A stretch of 64,000 nucleotides of DNA, taken from positions 2,108,001-2,172,000 of the forward strand of contig NC_092568.1 of the NCBI RefSeq assembly GCF_037975245.1, written 5' to 3'. Source of the DNA: Apostichopus japonicus. Its lineage: Eukaryota > Echinodermata > Holothuroidea > Aspidochirotida > Stichopodidae. Both the position numbers and the translations under genes were made by a program. Each line of letters begins with the position of its first letter. Within the stretch, counting starts at the first letter, position 1. Below are positions 11,284-26,200 of this stretch, one piece after another. The notes under the pieces were generated by a model. The model saw nothing but the letters and a program-made list of their open reading frames with translations. It did not search any database and was not told the DNA's origin.

Positions 11284-14200
11284 CTGTTATTAGGAAAAGA
11301 TTAATATGGATAACATTTCCAAGGTTGAGAAACCCAGTCGATGCTGGGGAAGGGTAGAGGAGGGGAAAATGGGATAAGGAGAAATTTTCTGTACTTAAGA
11401 GAGAGAAACCTCTTTTCTTTAGGGGAGGTGGGGGGGGGGAGAGCATTGAGTATAGCAAAAAGTAGGAAATATATTCCCGAATTACCCAGTCATCAAATTT
11501 TCTGAGAAACGTTTCATTTTTCAATATTCTACAGCAAATGTATGCGAGCATAAGTCTTTATGCTACCCAAAGAAGTTTTGCTCGCTTTTTCAATGAATTG
11601 GGAAGACGATGTTGATGCACCTCTAGAGATGATAGACCCCTACAATTCCTCGGCAAAGGAGTAAGAAGTTAAGAAACCACATGATTGATTGCATCATTGA
11701 CCTGAAGCAGACATCAAAGTCACGGCTAAGATTTTGAACGAGATTATTTACTTCACTTGTAATTGAGAGAACTGTTATCAAACCCAGATGAGGGATCGGT
11801 GACCATGTAATAAACTGAAATTACGTCAAATCCCATGCAGAGGGAGACGAGAGGAGCAGTTGCCGAGAAATGACGACACCAATTTTTTTAGAAAACTTGA
11901 GAGCTCATTGGTAAATTAAAAGGAGCTTCATATCTCCATTCAAAAGGCTCAGTGATTGGAGAAGGTTCCAGCTAACATGGAATTGTATCAGTAGCCTCCA
12001 AAACAATGATTCTTCAAGATTTTACTCTTAGGCACAAAATCCTTCTTTTAATATTTTGTAAACTGGACAAAATTGCGACTCTCAGTGCATGTTGTATTCC
12101 TACATCGTTTTCTCATTTTTACCAAAATGATCCATTCAACATCTGAGGCTCATCAATGAAAACAAGGTCCATTAGGTCAGTTGTTTAGATACAAAAACAC
12201 AATAGGGAATATAAGCAGGGGTGTAGCGAGGTTTTTTTGTTGGGGGGGTGTGGAGAATTTGATTTGCCGACGGATCTGGAAGTGGTGACTGAAATGCGGG
12301 AGGGGTCTAAGGGTAGGGGGTGTCCCCCTCCCCTTTGGCAATTTTTTAGTTTTGAAACGTCCTTAGATGCAATCTGGTGCATATTTTAAGTCAAATTTGA
12401 TTTGCCGACGAATCTGGAAGTGGTGACTGAAATGAGGGAGGGGTCTAAGGGGAGGGGGTGTCCCCCTCCCCTTTGGCAATTTTTTAGTTTTGAAACGTCC
12501 TTAGATGCAATCTGGTGCATATTTTAAGTCAAATTTGATTTGCCGACGGATCTGGAAGTGGTGACTGAAATGAGGGAGGGGTCTAAGGGGAGGGGGTGTC
12601 CCCCTCCCCTTTGGCAATTTTTTAGTTTTGAAACGTCCTTAGATGCAATCTGGTGCATATTTTAAGTCAAATTTGATTTGCCGACGGATCTGGAAGTGGT
12701 GACTGAAATGGGGGAGGGGTCTAAGGGTAGGGGGTCTACCCCTCCCTTTTGGAAAAATTAGTTTGAACGTCCTTAGATGCAATCTGGTGCATATTTTAAG
12801 TCAAATTTGGCACGGAAGAAGCTCCCGTTCTCCTTTTTGTATTCAGCTTTCCTTCTTTCTTCCCCTTTCGCTCTCTTCACCTTTTCTCCTTTTGCCGACA
12901 GACCCAAAATTTGCCGACAGCGACCAAATTATTGGGGGGGTGTGACACCCCCCCACACCCCCCCGCTCGCTACGCCCCTGAATATAAGTACAATTTCATG
13001 GCCTCAAATTAATTGTCATTTAAGGATAAACGGTGTTGAATGTCATCCCAGGTGCTTGTTATTTCAATAATAATAATAAAAATCATTATAATAATAATAA
13101 TAATATAAATATAAATAATAATAATAATAATAATTTTATAATAAAACAAAGTCTTAACCACTTAGGAGCAAAGGAACACTTGGTACATTTTATGTCTTGA
13201 TAACGGTAACAGTTACCGAAACATTACTTTCATAAGGCAGGTTTTGTTTGTCAATGATATATAAGACTAGAGCTCCTCCTTTCAGACTTTGTTTTACAGT
13301 TTGAGTTCATTAATCACGTGGGTTACTTCACAAGCACATCTAGCTTCTTAAACAGATACATACCTTGCAACCTTTGAATAAATCTTTTTCCCTGTTTGTG
13401 CAATCCCTCGAAGTCTGGAACACATGGAGGGCAGACTTGGCAGCTATTCAAAGGAGAAAAGTGATACTACATATGGCTTCCTTTGTCATATATCAACAAC
13501 AAAAACAGACCTGCCAAATCCTAAAGGCAACCATTTAAAACAACTGCTACCATGTTACACTTATAACTGTCAACATCTTTATCTCTTCCCTCCTTTTTTT
13601 TTTGGCGGGGGGGGGGTTATGGGGTTGGGATGAAAAAGTGTAAAATTTCCTATGTTTGTGCAGGACAGGTGAGCTGGTTTGCAAAAACCAAAACAAGAAT
13701 AACAACAGCATTTCCACTATCCTCACCAACACTACAGCAGAAATACAACAACATCAGAAAAGTAAAGAAAGTAAAGAACATCGAATATGCAGAATCACAG
13801 AGAGCAAGGAAGGGATGCCCTTTAAAAAAGCTTCTTTTTTTTTTAGGGGGGGGGAAACAATTAAATTCCATCTAAGTTATCTTTGCTTTTTAATAATCTA
13901 CTGAGGCATGCTTGAGCATTTCTTAAGTTGTCTACTTGAACTTACCACGCCCTTTTTTCCCAGTACCTGGAGTCACTTTCACCTTGTACCTTGAAGAAAC
14001 GTCAAAAATGAGAACCAAGTTAAAACAAACGCGACCGACAGTGTAAGTAACAAAATGCACTTCATAAAAATTTGCACTATTGTTATGAAACGTTACTATG
14101 ACGATATTCCCAACGTTTAAAATTTATTATTAAAAATTAGATACAATAAGTTGTCAATTAAACATCAGAAAATTGTTCAATTGCTCAGTTAAAGCAAATG

Positions 14201-17200
14201 AGCAATCCAACATTTTCCTGACTTTTGATAAGATGTTATCTTGTTATCTAAACAATTTACTGAAAAATGTCAATGGGCAAAGTTTTTCTTATGTTGATGG
14301 CACTTTTAAGCTTCCGTAGTTCCCAGCAAAAGAAGAATATATACTAAGCATCCTGGTCAAATTTGCAGGCAATACTAACACATTATGATTCAAGATTACT
14401 GACAGTTGAATTTGAAGGGAACAGGTGTGGTGTCATAGTTGCACATTGAGGAGCGGAATGTTGGGTTTTCTCTCACGGTTTTCAATTTAATATTTTGACC
14501 TTGGATGAGATAGGGTTCAAATTTGATTGAGGGGATGTGAAACCATCGATATCTTAACCACTGCAGTGTATTCATATGTTAATGCATTTGGATTTTGAAC
14601 CAGAAAAATTTCATCGACATTTCGAAGAAAATCATGAAACAAATATTCCAGAGTGCACCTGTTTGCTCAACGTTCCCCTTTGGTACACCGCATGTCAACT
14701 TCAAATGTATTATCTCGTAAACGAGATACAGAAATTGGATACAAATTTCACCAATCGTCATCAGTCAAAACTATATATTCCTCTGGACTACCCTTTCCAT
14801 TTCAAACTGTGTCACCCTGAAGTCAAGCTATATCTTGCACCTTATCATATTCCACCTTCCTTCCTAATAGTAAGCCCTCCTTCCCTAAGCAAGAATATAG
14901 AACCCCTCCCATGTATTCTTGGCCATACTGTTTCTATATATGGCAATTGTGTGCATGAGAAAAAAAATCCATAACACTCCATCTCCCCCTGTCCCTGTGT
15001 CCCCTCCCCATGACCTAATAAAAATTTAATTCTGTCTAATAAGGAGGTGAGAATCCAGCAAAATCTCTTTAGACTGCTCAGTACAATTACTTAAATTTTG
15101 CCTTGCACTGTATGGCACGCAAACTGGCACAGCAAAATCTCTTTAGACTGCTTGATACTCTTACTTATAATTTTGCCTTGCACTGTATGGCACATAAACT
15201 GGCACAGCAAAATCCCTTTAGACTGCTTGGCACACTTACTTATAACTTTGCATTGCACTGTATGGCACGCAAACTGGCACAGCAAAATCTCTTTCGACTG
15301 CTTGGCACACTTACTTGTAATTTTGCATTGCACTGTATGGCGCACAAACTGGCACAGCGAATAAAAGGAAATCCTCCTCGTGCGGACAACCAGTCAAGGA
15401 ATCGACAATCGATGAACTCTCCTATGTAAAACGGGCAGAAATATATAAACAAGTCACATACCATTGTTTGGCTGCCTTACGGTGTTAGGTAGACGTTTAT
15501 AGACACCTATGTATGAAATACGTGATGATATCGGCAGTAAAATGTCTGTTGGAACTGAAAAGTAACTGATCATTACTTGAAACTCTAGCATATTTGTCCT
15601 CATTTTGTTTACCTTTACCTCATCCCACGCCCCCCCATATAGCTTATCCCGGTAGCCTACCCTCCCTCCTTACACGATCCCCTCCCCTTAAACTGCAGAC
15701 ATGAAAACACTGTGTTCTCTCAAGAATCTAACAACACATCGCAAGGATGAGAAATATCAAAACAATGACACTCGTGTCAATATGTTTGGGTGGAAATATT
15801 TTCCATCATGTTAAGAATGATTCTAGTCACAGTTTTATGGAGGAAGTGTCCGACATTCTCACATATTCAAATAATCCAATCCCTAACTGGAACAAGCTAA
15901 TGAGTTTGAAGACTAGGCGACTGTCATGAGAAAACTCAATACCAAGTTCTAGCCTCCTCCTCCTATAAATATAACTCAAAATGCAGCTTTTCACAACTAC
16001 CTAATTCCCGGTCATAAGGTTATATCTTACAGAGTGATGTATGAACTTGTTACCCACATTGAGATTAATAGTAGATTGACCCCTTACATCACATTTAAAA
16101 AAAAAAAAAAAAAAAAATCGGGTAGAATTGAAAAAAAGAGTTAAAGGAAACCTAGTCGAATGGGAAAATTGGTTAACTACAGAATTCAAATTTTTGATAT
16201 ATAAATTGCAAGATTCCTGTGCTACCCCTGGTCTATGAATCCATACATGGATGAAACCAGGAAAAATCAATTTCAGCCAACAAAATGAGCATAGATGAGG
16301 GAGCAACTAATGATCAGCTTCTTCCTAAGTAACACCCCCCCCCCACTCCCCTCCTCGCAAAGAAAAGCCTGGTTCCTCTCTACAAGGTATGCATATCAGT
16401 TGTCATCTCAAATCCCACTGAAAAATACAATTTTTCCCAGCACCAATAGAATGTGGAATTTTACACTTTGTATTGTTTATCTGTGGAAATCTCCATGGTG
16501 ATACTAGTGGTGGCTGTTACTGAAACCAATGTTAGTAACATCTGATATTGTTAGAAACATTTAAAACTTTTTAACAAATAGTGTTGAAAGTATCACATGT
16601 AACCCCAAATTAGTTAATTTGAGTATTACTGAAGTAAGGAAATTAATGCTAAAGAAACCAGTCCAAAATTCAAACATCGGGTAATTATCTGTGATGTCAT
16701 TACTAGATTTGCTTTTATTTTTTCACATACTGCCTGTACAATAAACACATGGAAGTTCTGGTATCTCAAAAAAATTGTTTTAAGCTTTTTCAGCACATAT
16801 TTTATCCGTGGTTTATATATCTTTTTAATCAAACATACCCAACTGTGAATGGCTAAAGGTTACAGAACACTTACCAATTGATTAATAGCAGTAACCATGA
16901 AAGGATGGTCATGGGGTGAAATTGTTTTTGACATATTCTTAGCATCCTGGTGAAATTTTCCCTCAATCTTTTTATCCTGCTTTTGTGGCTCAATAATTTG
17001 AATTTTTTCATATTTTGTACCAAACATGAACTGGAGACAAACGGGTGTAATGTCATAGCTGCACATTAACATTAATTCCCCCCTCCCTCCTCCCCTTTTA
17101 TGTTACATTAAAATGAGTCAGTGTGTTTGGAAGTAGAAAATTGGATGCAAATATTGAACGAAAAAAACAAAACAAAAACATTGTGCATCTGTGCCATACC

Positions 17201-20200
17201 AGCTGTTTGGCTGCAATTTAATGTCTGGTGTATAAGAAGGCTTCAAATTCAACTTTCACTATCTCAAAATGCTATGCACGAATTATATTAATGCAAATTT
17301 TCACCACGATGCTTATAATATGTTCCTCTTTCATCAGTGCAAAATATAAATCTACCCCTGGACAGTTCTTTTAACTTACAGCAGCAACCTTTTAACACAA
17401 AAGACCTAACTTGATGCAGTTTAAGTCATTTGATGACGATTGAAAAATTGCAGAAACACCATGTAGTACTATGTTGTACTTGCTAGTACTATGTTGTACT
17501 TGGTAGTACTATGTAGTTCTAGGTTGTACTTTGTAGTACTAGGTTGTACTTTGCAGTTCTTTGTTGTACTATGTCGTACTTTGCAGTACTATGTTGTATT
17601 TTGTAGTACCATGTTGTACTTTGTAGTACCATGTAGTACCACGATGCACTTTGTAGTACCATGCTGTACTTTACAGTACTATGTTGTACTTTGTAGAACT
17701 ATGTTGTACTTTGTAGTACTATGTTGAACTCTGTAGTACTATGTTGTACTTTGTAGTGCTGTTGTACTCTGTAGTACAAAGTTGTACTTGGTAGAACTAT
17801 GTTGTACTCTGTAGTGGTCATAATTGGCTTAGACAGAAACTTGACTTTTTTCTGGAAGATTGGAAACAAGTGCAATTTAATCATAAATTTTGTGTTTAAA
17901 AATTATGTTTCTCTCAACAGAACAATACTATACATTGCAAACGCAACAGACCTTTTTTTCATGTGTCTATTTCGTTTTTATCAAGTTTGGTTTTAAAACA
18001 TATTTCAAAATAGCTTCTTGACTGTACATAAAAAAAAATAAAAAAATGAAAAAAATATGTGCAAAACTGACGATTTTAATCCTTATAATACAACGGATAA
18101 TTTTTCTTTGCTCAAGCGTCACACAAACCTCGATATTTGAAATGCCATGTAATTGGCAAGCCGACAAGTTTTAACATGTGTATCTCACTTTGTAGTAGTT
18201 TCGATTGATCATCTGTTTATCTGAGACCACTGAATTGATAAATAATATTTATGTTCTGTTGTCTTAATGACATATCATCTTTGATTTTATCTGAGATTGA
18301 CATAATATATCAGAAAGTCTATCCATAAAATTGAATAGGAAACAAATTTAATTCCTTGAAAAAAAAAGAAAAAAAAAAGTTCTTGATTTCATCAAACCAT
18401 CCTTTTCTTCTTTTGAAGATTAAAGTCTAACATTACAATAAGGTGAAGTCAGGTAAGTCATAAAATATGATTTAATCAAACCAAACAAAAGAAAAACAAT
18501 ATGTTTATTTGTAATCCTATACTTGCTGCTATTTCAAAGACAGGGTTAGCTTTCAAAATCTCAAGACAGGGAAAAATTGATCCCATTTGCTCTCAGGATA
18601 ACCAAGGAGGCAGATGATCAAAGGGTTACATTCGTACCTTATCTGTTGCAACCAATATGTCAGGTTCAAGACACCTTACCACTGGTATGTCACTGTGACA
18701 ATGAATTGTCCTGGTACCCCCTTGTGGATCATGTGACTATTACGTTAATCTCGTAACTATTACGTTAATCTCTCACCTGTTTGAGTTGGCCATCAGCTGT
18801 ATCGTCGTCATCTGACGGCACCTGTCGAAGATGAGTGATGAAGATTAACGTAACAAAGAGATTAAATTCGCACCTATACATCACACGCTCGGTATCCTAG
18901 GATGGGGTTACATACTTACCTAAAAGGCCGTGTAACTTGTCTGATGTGTCCGTTATCTGTATCTACGGCAATTTATCGCAAAAGAATGCTTAAAGATCCA
19001 AGATGACAGTGCTGAATTATAATCTGTCAATTCGATACAAGCATTGCATATAGACAGAGTTTCGGGAAATAGTCTTAATAGCACCAGCACAAGGCATGGA
19101 ATGACAGGGAAGGATGAGGGTGAAGGGGGTGGGGGAGGGGTTAGAGTCATTGGACAGGTTTTTTATAAGGAGCAACATGGTCACATACTTTCTGTTCTAC
19201 TTTTAGTGATTTTTTTTTTAAGGCCAAGTCACACTTGAATTAGCTGTCTGCAAACATTTAGGCCTACCACCCAGGATCTTTTGTAGTGATTGGGGCACAG
19301 CCTACCAGAGGGCCCCCCCAACCCCACCCTATTGGAACGATGCTCAGATTCAAAAAGAGCTAGTTTGGGGGATGGACTTGATGTTGAAAGAAGGTAGCTT
19401 CATTGATATTTGACAGCAAGGTCTGAAAACTAGATAAATTTCCCAACATTTGGAAAAATCTCAAGTGACCTCCTTTTGACCTCCTCTGGAGCAAGCTTAA
19501 TAGTTGAGCATTTAACTAGCAAATATAAACGCATAGTGAACTAGGACTGTGTAATCATCATAGCATAGTTTGGAACAATATTCAAGCCTTATCACCAACT
19601 CATGTTACCTGATGGCATCTCCATACTATGTACCTTATACATATCTAGCCCCTTCCCACTATAAAACCAAAGTTGACCAGACGACAGATGACACGAGGTT
19701 TAAAGGAATGTTTCCACTTTCCCACAGCGGGCATCTTTCGCAAAGCATCAAAGTAAAACTTGTGGTTTGCTACCAGATAGGGACTGCACTATTTAACACA
19801 AAGACCTTTCTTGGTAGGCCATCTAATACCCATGACAAAAGTTAAATGCATATTTGAAGATAAACATTGTGTAAAAGGGAATAAAGTAACAGGTCAAACA
19901 TGATACAATCCACGCGGTCCTCTCTCGCTTCATCTGTCATGACTAATCCATTTAGCCCTTGCCCTCTAAGAGATAAACCAAATTAAAGGGATATGCTAAG
20001 TGCCAGAAGTTGAAGCTTTTCTAACATTTGTTGTAAAGTTTCTACAATCTAAATGAAAAACAAAGGGCTAATGGCAAAAATATAAAAGGAATAAAAAAAA
20101 AAAAGAAAATGGTTCCTTTGGTATCTTATTTGGCAATGCAGAGTGACATAATTATGGATATGGAACTGAGAATGTCTCAGTTTATTACATGTTTATAATT

Positions 20201-23200
20201 TACAAAAGGTTTGTTAACAATGTTTATATGTTTATAATGTACATAATCAATGTACAAAAATCTCTACCCATAAAAGGAACATAATATTTATTCATACAAT
20301 AAACTTTGAATGTTATTTATATATGTTAATAATAATCAGCCATTTTTTTATGATGCTTAAGTTGCCACAAATGTGGGAGAAACCTGCAAGGGCTTATGGC
20401 TTCCAATTCAACATTTTAACTCAAATTTGGAATCTTTTCAATTTTAGGTCATTTCAGTTGGGAAAACCGTAAATTGCTCGTGGATGAAAACCCCACCATA
20501 CTTTGACCCGGCTGTCAGTGGCGTCACCAGACTTTTCAGTCTGGGGGGGCACCAGCATTTGATGGGGGGGCACTTAGGTGGATACGGATCGCCGTCCTGG
20601 GGGAGGGGTCTTTGGAAAATTTTCGCATACGGAGGATGGGCTAGATGCAAAATGGTGCCACATTTGATGCTAAATTCGATCTGAAGATATCTCCAGAAAT
20701 TGCTATTTTTGAGGTAATGATTTTAACAACGCGCAGAATTTTGCAAAGGATATGAACCACATGCTGTCAATATTATGCCTTACCCTATCAATAGAACCTA
20801 CATTGGTTGAATTAATGTGTGCATGACACCCGACTCCTTTCTTGTCCTTCTCGTTTTCTCCCATTATCTATTAAGATGTAACAGATTCCAGCATCGTTAT
20901 TGGCTCCTATCCTATAGCCGCTGGTATGGCGTGAGCACTGACACATTCAATGTAATATCGACACCTGTTGTGATGGCGCAGGTTACGACTTCGATACCCG
21001 ACGGTCAAGGATAAACTTTTTCATTTTTTCGCAGCTCATTTGAAGAAAATACGAATTACTGTGCTTCTTTGTCCTTATGAAAAACCAACTCAGATGATGG
21101 GAGTTGAATATAACAAAATATATATATTTTTTTTACCAACCCAAATCTCAGATGGGGGGGCACTCGGGGGGCACTAGGTTTTCCAGGGGGGGCACGTGCC
21201 CCCCTGGCCCCCCCTTGGCGACGCCACTGCCGGCCGTGTATCGAACCCAGAACCTCCCGATTGCTTAGCCTCATTGCTTCAAATGCCACAGCACCTTCAT
21301 GCCCATTGCGGATAATTTGCTTCAGGAAATGAAGGGTAGACCTCTGGTATTCAAACTTGCTTTAAAACTTGGTGATCCTCAATTTCCTCCTTCATTATCT
21401 TGGCAACCCTCTATGCTGTGACCTGGAGAATGGCTCTAGGGCCTGGGGGGTATCCCCCTTCCCCCTCTTTTCATCATTAAGTGTGCATTGTTGCACAATT
21501 GTGTCATATATTGCAACTTTCATAGTACTTTATGTTCAAGCTATTCCACTTTTTGTTTTTTTCCACAAATATCAGCAATTTTTTTTTTACGACAGAATTC
21601 TTTTGCCGACCCGTAGTAGGGTCATGCCCCACTTTGAATACCCAGGGGAGACTATATGATAAAAAAAAAGACAACTTCAAATTGATCTTCCTGACCCTAC
21701 CTCTAATTAGGTCTGGATAAGAGGTGCATAATGAGAGACCTTGAAAGTATAGGGCAGCAAAAAAAAAAAAAACCATCATGCAAGTCAGCAGAAGCAAATT
21801 CTACAAATCCAATCTCTTGAGTAGAAGATATCTTACCTCTTCCCCTTTATCCTTCCAATGATGTTTCACTTCTACAGGTTCCACACCTTGGATGGTTTCT
21901 GTTAAGAGACAGGTAATAGTTTACAGGAGCAAAGTTCAGTCAAAATTTGTCAATTGTTATGTAAATGGCTAGTAAACACAAATTTCAAGGGATTGGGTTC
22001 ACATTTCTCAAGTATACAGCTGCAAATTGATATTTGAACTACCTGTGAGTGGCCTGCTTAGGCAAATACTGCATTCATACTCTTATTGGGGGTTACTGAT
22101 ACAACTACACATGATGACCACAGCAATGCACTTCAGACTGTTCAGGGCCACTAGAGGGATGGTCTGCAAACTGTGAGGCGCCACAAAAGTGAGTCCAAAA
22201 AACCAAAAAAATGTGGCTCAAAGGATTTTTCCAGTCATTGGAATAATTATCTTTTGTTTTAGAGTTTGCTGAGGAAAATGGAATTGGATATTTTTTCATA
22301 AAATAAAGTTCATAACTTAGCTCGTTTACATAAATTCTGAGACTTGATTCTCATCTGAGAGGTGGGAATCTGGTGAGTCTCGGCTCAGTCCTTATGGAAG
22401 ATACTGGGTGATTGCAGACCAATGCACTGTAGTAACTATATATCAGCTAACAATACAGTAATATACTACAGGATTACCATAGCAACAGATATGCACACTG
22501 TTATATAATATATTAGTTTTCAAGACAAAGGAGTGTTCCACAATTGATTCAGTGACGATGCCACACAGTCAATAACAGTAGTCATTCACTTGGATACTGT
22601 TTGGTGCACTGAAGTATATCAGCTACTGCTAATCTTCTGTATGTACCCCATTACTGCTGCAGTCTATCTTGACACATGCTGGACAGGCCTATACAATGTA
22701 TGTTTATGACAAATAGCCTACTGATATTAATAAACAAAGACAAAGATAAAGATAATGAAATGCAATTTTGCAATGTCAACAACCCAGATGATTTTACCTT
22801 CAGATTCATCCTTGATGGCAAGTTTTTCAACTTCGTCAATGACATCCGTAGATTCTTCTGATTTGGTCACCTGATCAGTCATGAGGGTTTCATCAGATGT
22901 AACAGCTTTAGCTGTGTCTTTTAGTACAACGAGTTGTTGATGTTTCGGCTGTGGTTTCTTTACCGTTTCTTCATTATTTCCTGTTCGATTCTTATGCTTG
23001 GCCTTCTTTCCTTTTTTAACTTTGGTATCTTTTGGAACACCTGAGGACTATAAAGAAAAGAACACAGTGTTTGTCGATGGATAATTGGTCTAAGAATTTC
23101 TAGAATAACGATGTGATTACAAAGTTTGCTATGTGAGAGATAATGGTGCATACCTCTCAAGTGGCACAGAACTTTCATAAATTACACAGAAGTGGGCATA

Positions 23201-26200
23201 AAACAAAGATGTATGAAAATGATAAAATATTTCAAGGAATTTTGGTTTAGGCAACTGCAGAACTGTATATGGTAAAAATTTGCAAAAAAGAAAAATACTC
23301 TGAGCCATTTCTGGGCAATGGTAAGTCCATAAAACTATTGTATAGGCCTACATGGTAATGCTACATTTATCTAATAGGGATAACCCTGGAAAACTTTGGA
23401 TTCTAAACATTAAAGTGAGAGATCCCTTGAAATATCAAATGCTGGAGAGGAATGGTGAAGTTATTATTTTGGAAAGCCTTGTCTCCTATGTGTAGCTGGT
23501 GTAACATTACTCCAAAGAAGCTGAGTATTATTTACCTAAATAGCCTAATGTTAAATCCTACCACATAGTGTGATGCTGCTTGCTTCTCTTTTCAGTGTTT
23601 GGCTGGTACCACAGCTTTAATATATGTCAGAGCTAGATTTATGCTGTGTGCTGTTATGAGAAATTCCAAATTTTCCTAACCCTCAAGAAGGATTCAACTG
23701 CAATACTTTCCTTGAGTTTGATAGTATAAACTGGCTTTTAAAAACACCTTCTTTGCACCCTTTTGACATAGTGACATATGCTTCACCTGTTTGAAGAGAT
23801 GCTTTATCTAACACATTGAGATTGCAGACAATAACAACAAGTACAATGGAATAAAACTTAGATGTACATTAAATGTCAAATACTTTAAAGAAAAATAGCA
23901 CAAATGTATTAATATTTCATAGAGTGAAGATAACAAAAGGGAAAATTTGAAAAAGAACATTGTTAAAGGTCTATAAATTTCCTTACAGCTAATAGTTCCA
24001 TCTTCAACCTTCTCTCTTCTTCGTCTTGGTCTCGATACTTTTGTCTCATTTTCTTCAATTTATGCTGGATGAAAATTGAAAAATGAAACTGTTAAGTTGT
24101 AGTCTGTAGTATTAGTCAAATATTATCACACAGATAGAATGAAAAAGTTGCAAGATGAGTCCTACAAATTCTGCTAGGCTACATTCAACGAGACTAACAT
24201 GTATCATTAGCCACAAGAGTGAAAAAAGTGAGAATGCGACAGAAAATGTGAGGAATCACAGCCTTTCAGTTTTTGAGTGGTAACAGGTATCAAAGAAGAG
24301 TTGTACGCAAAATCAATTTTCAATAAGTCAAAACATTCTTTACAGCTTTATCAATTGTAACAACTCTGGAGAGGCAAGCATCAAGCTTTATCTGGCTCCA
24401 CAACAGTCCCTTGTGAGGTAAAGCTATCAAAAAAAAATAGTTGTTTGACAAAACTTGGGGTAAAAATACACCAAAGAGACTGTAAAATTAAAAAACAAAA
24501 TGGCACTACTTTGAACATCAGTTTACCTTTTGACCTCTTTTCAGAGGTACAGGATTTGATGAGGTTACATCTGGGATCTGCAAATCAAAGAAATAAAAGT
24601 TCAGAGCTTGCAAATGTAAGCAGATATCATTGACTAACTAATGAATTGTCATTCAATTGACTGATTGTCCGGCCACACTGAAACCTTTTCAGTTGAGTCA
24701 ACTATGAATCTCTTATTATTTACAATAAGCTACAAAATCAGAATATAACAAAAGAAAAACAGAAAATATTTGTATTAGGGGCAAAATCGTTTTAAATCAA
24801 AAGAAATCATTGACTCCTTGTTGATAACAATCGTGTTGTACAAAGATCTTGGGAGTGTCTCAGTCTTGATCGATTGCAACCGTAAGCTGGATGATATCTA
24901 AAGGTTTAGTAATAATACAGACAAAATGGAGATAAGAGACAATTACACTGAAGGGGACAAGCATCCATGGAATCAAATTTTAAATGGTCACAACAAAGAA
25001 ACAAGTCCATGTGATGAAGTAAAACCACATTTCTTTAAAATGATCTCCAAATGATATAACCTCTGAGGTGGTGCCATTCTTTCCCTCTTTTAATCTGTCT
25101 GCTTTCTCTTCTGCTCTTTTCCTTTCTGCATCTTCTCTTTCATCCTCCCCTATCCTCTCTTCCTCTGCAACCTCCATTTCCTCGTTGGTCCATCCTTGCT
25201 TCTTTTTCTTTAATTCCCTTTAAAGGTTATAGTAGAAATGAAATAAAAACTTAAAAAGAAACAAAGCAGGAATGCAAAAATCCAGTTTTGAAAGCTCACC
25301 TTTGTGGTTTTATATTTTCAGTAAGGGGGGGTGGGGGGGGGTCTTGAAAGCACTTTCAAGATTTCTGACACTAAGGAGGGATCTGAGGGTCACAGTAATG
25401 ATTTCCACACAGAAGAACCACCCTAATGGAAATTTCAACACCACTGTAAATTGGTCTATCCCTTTCACCCACCCCACCCCACCCCTACCCCCACCCCCCA
25501 TCTCAAACCTGTGTTGGGGTCCCAGACCTTCATATTTTATAACTGACTACTGTATTCCAAGGCAGTGATATGCATATAACTCTATTGCTTAAACAGTCCC
25601 ATGACCAAATAGGTATGAAATCACTGGGTGTTGCTGCCTGGGCCCATTTTATTGAAGGGGGTGAGGTTTGGAAGGGAGGGAGGGAGGGTTGGCAAGGGTC
25701 GGTATGTTGAGGTACTGCAGTGCTCAGTCAAGTTCCAATACTTTAACATAGTATAGTCATTCCCAGACACTATCATGTATACACTATTAATATTCCTTAA
25801 TTCCTATGTGAGTTTTGTATCACAGATAATTGTCAGCATAAATAGAAAGGCTGTTCCATTATAACACCCCTTCCCCCCTGTCTCCGAAGCCCATTGTGAT
25901 AGCTCTGTTTACTTACCTCCGTTGCTTAGCTGAGAAATGCTTCTTTCCTGTATTACTGTGAGATGCGCTGCCAGGTATCTGCAACGGTTCTTTGTCACCG
26001 AGATATACCACAACATCCTCTTCGTTAGTACTTGATGCTTTACTGCTAACGCTCAGCATGCTGGTACCACGGGACCTGCCACGTAACAAAAAAACATCGA
26101 TGTCAGGTATGAAATGAATACATAGATGCTACATAGTATTAAGGCCATGACATAAGACATGTTCACTAACATTGCTCACAACAGAGTTTTTCTGATCATT

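Noticed and set aside
14576-14974. 132-codon plus-strand frame
   Set aside because: No recognisable motif; overlaps the same dispersed repeat and lies antisense in a NEMF intron.
15091-15464. Repetitive open frames on both strands
   Set aside because: They come from the 75-bp array, whose length is a multiple of three.
16860-17072. 70-codon minus-strand frame with [13 protein letters not shown]
   Set aside because: Not NEMF-like and overlaps the diverged dispersed repeat also seen at 14.4 and 39.1 kb.
17491-17727. Tyr/Val/Leu-rich 78-codon frame
   Set aside because: Translation of the 20-bp GTAC minisatellite.
18638-18690. Extra NEMF exon encoding [11 protein letters not shown] before a gtacg donor
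   Set aside because: No convincing acceptor, no similarity to NEMF, and exons 31 and 32 already join in phase without it.
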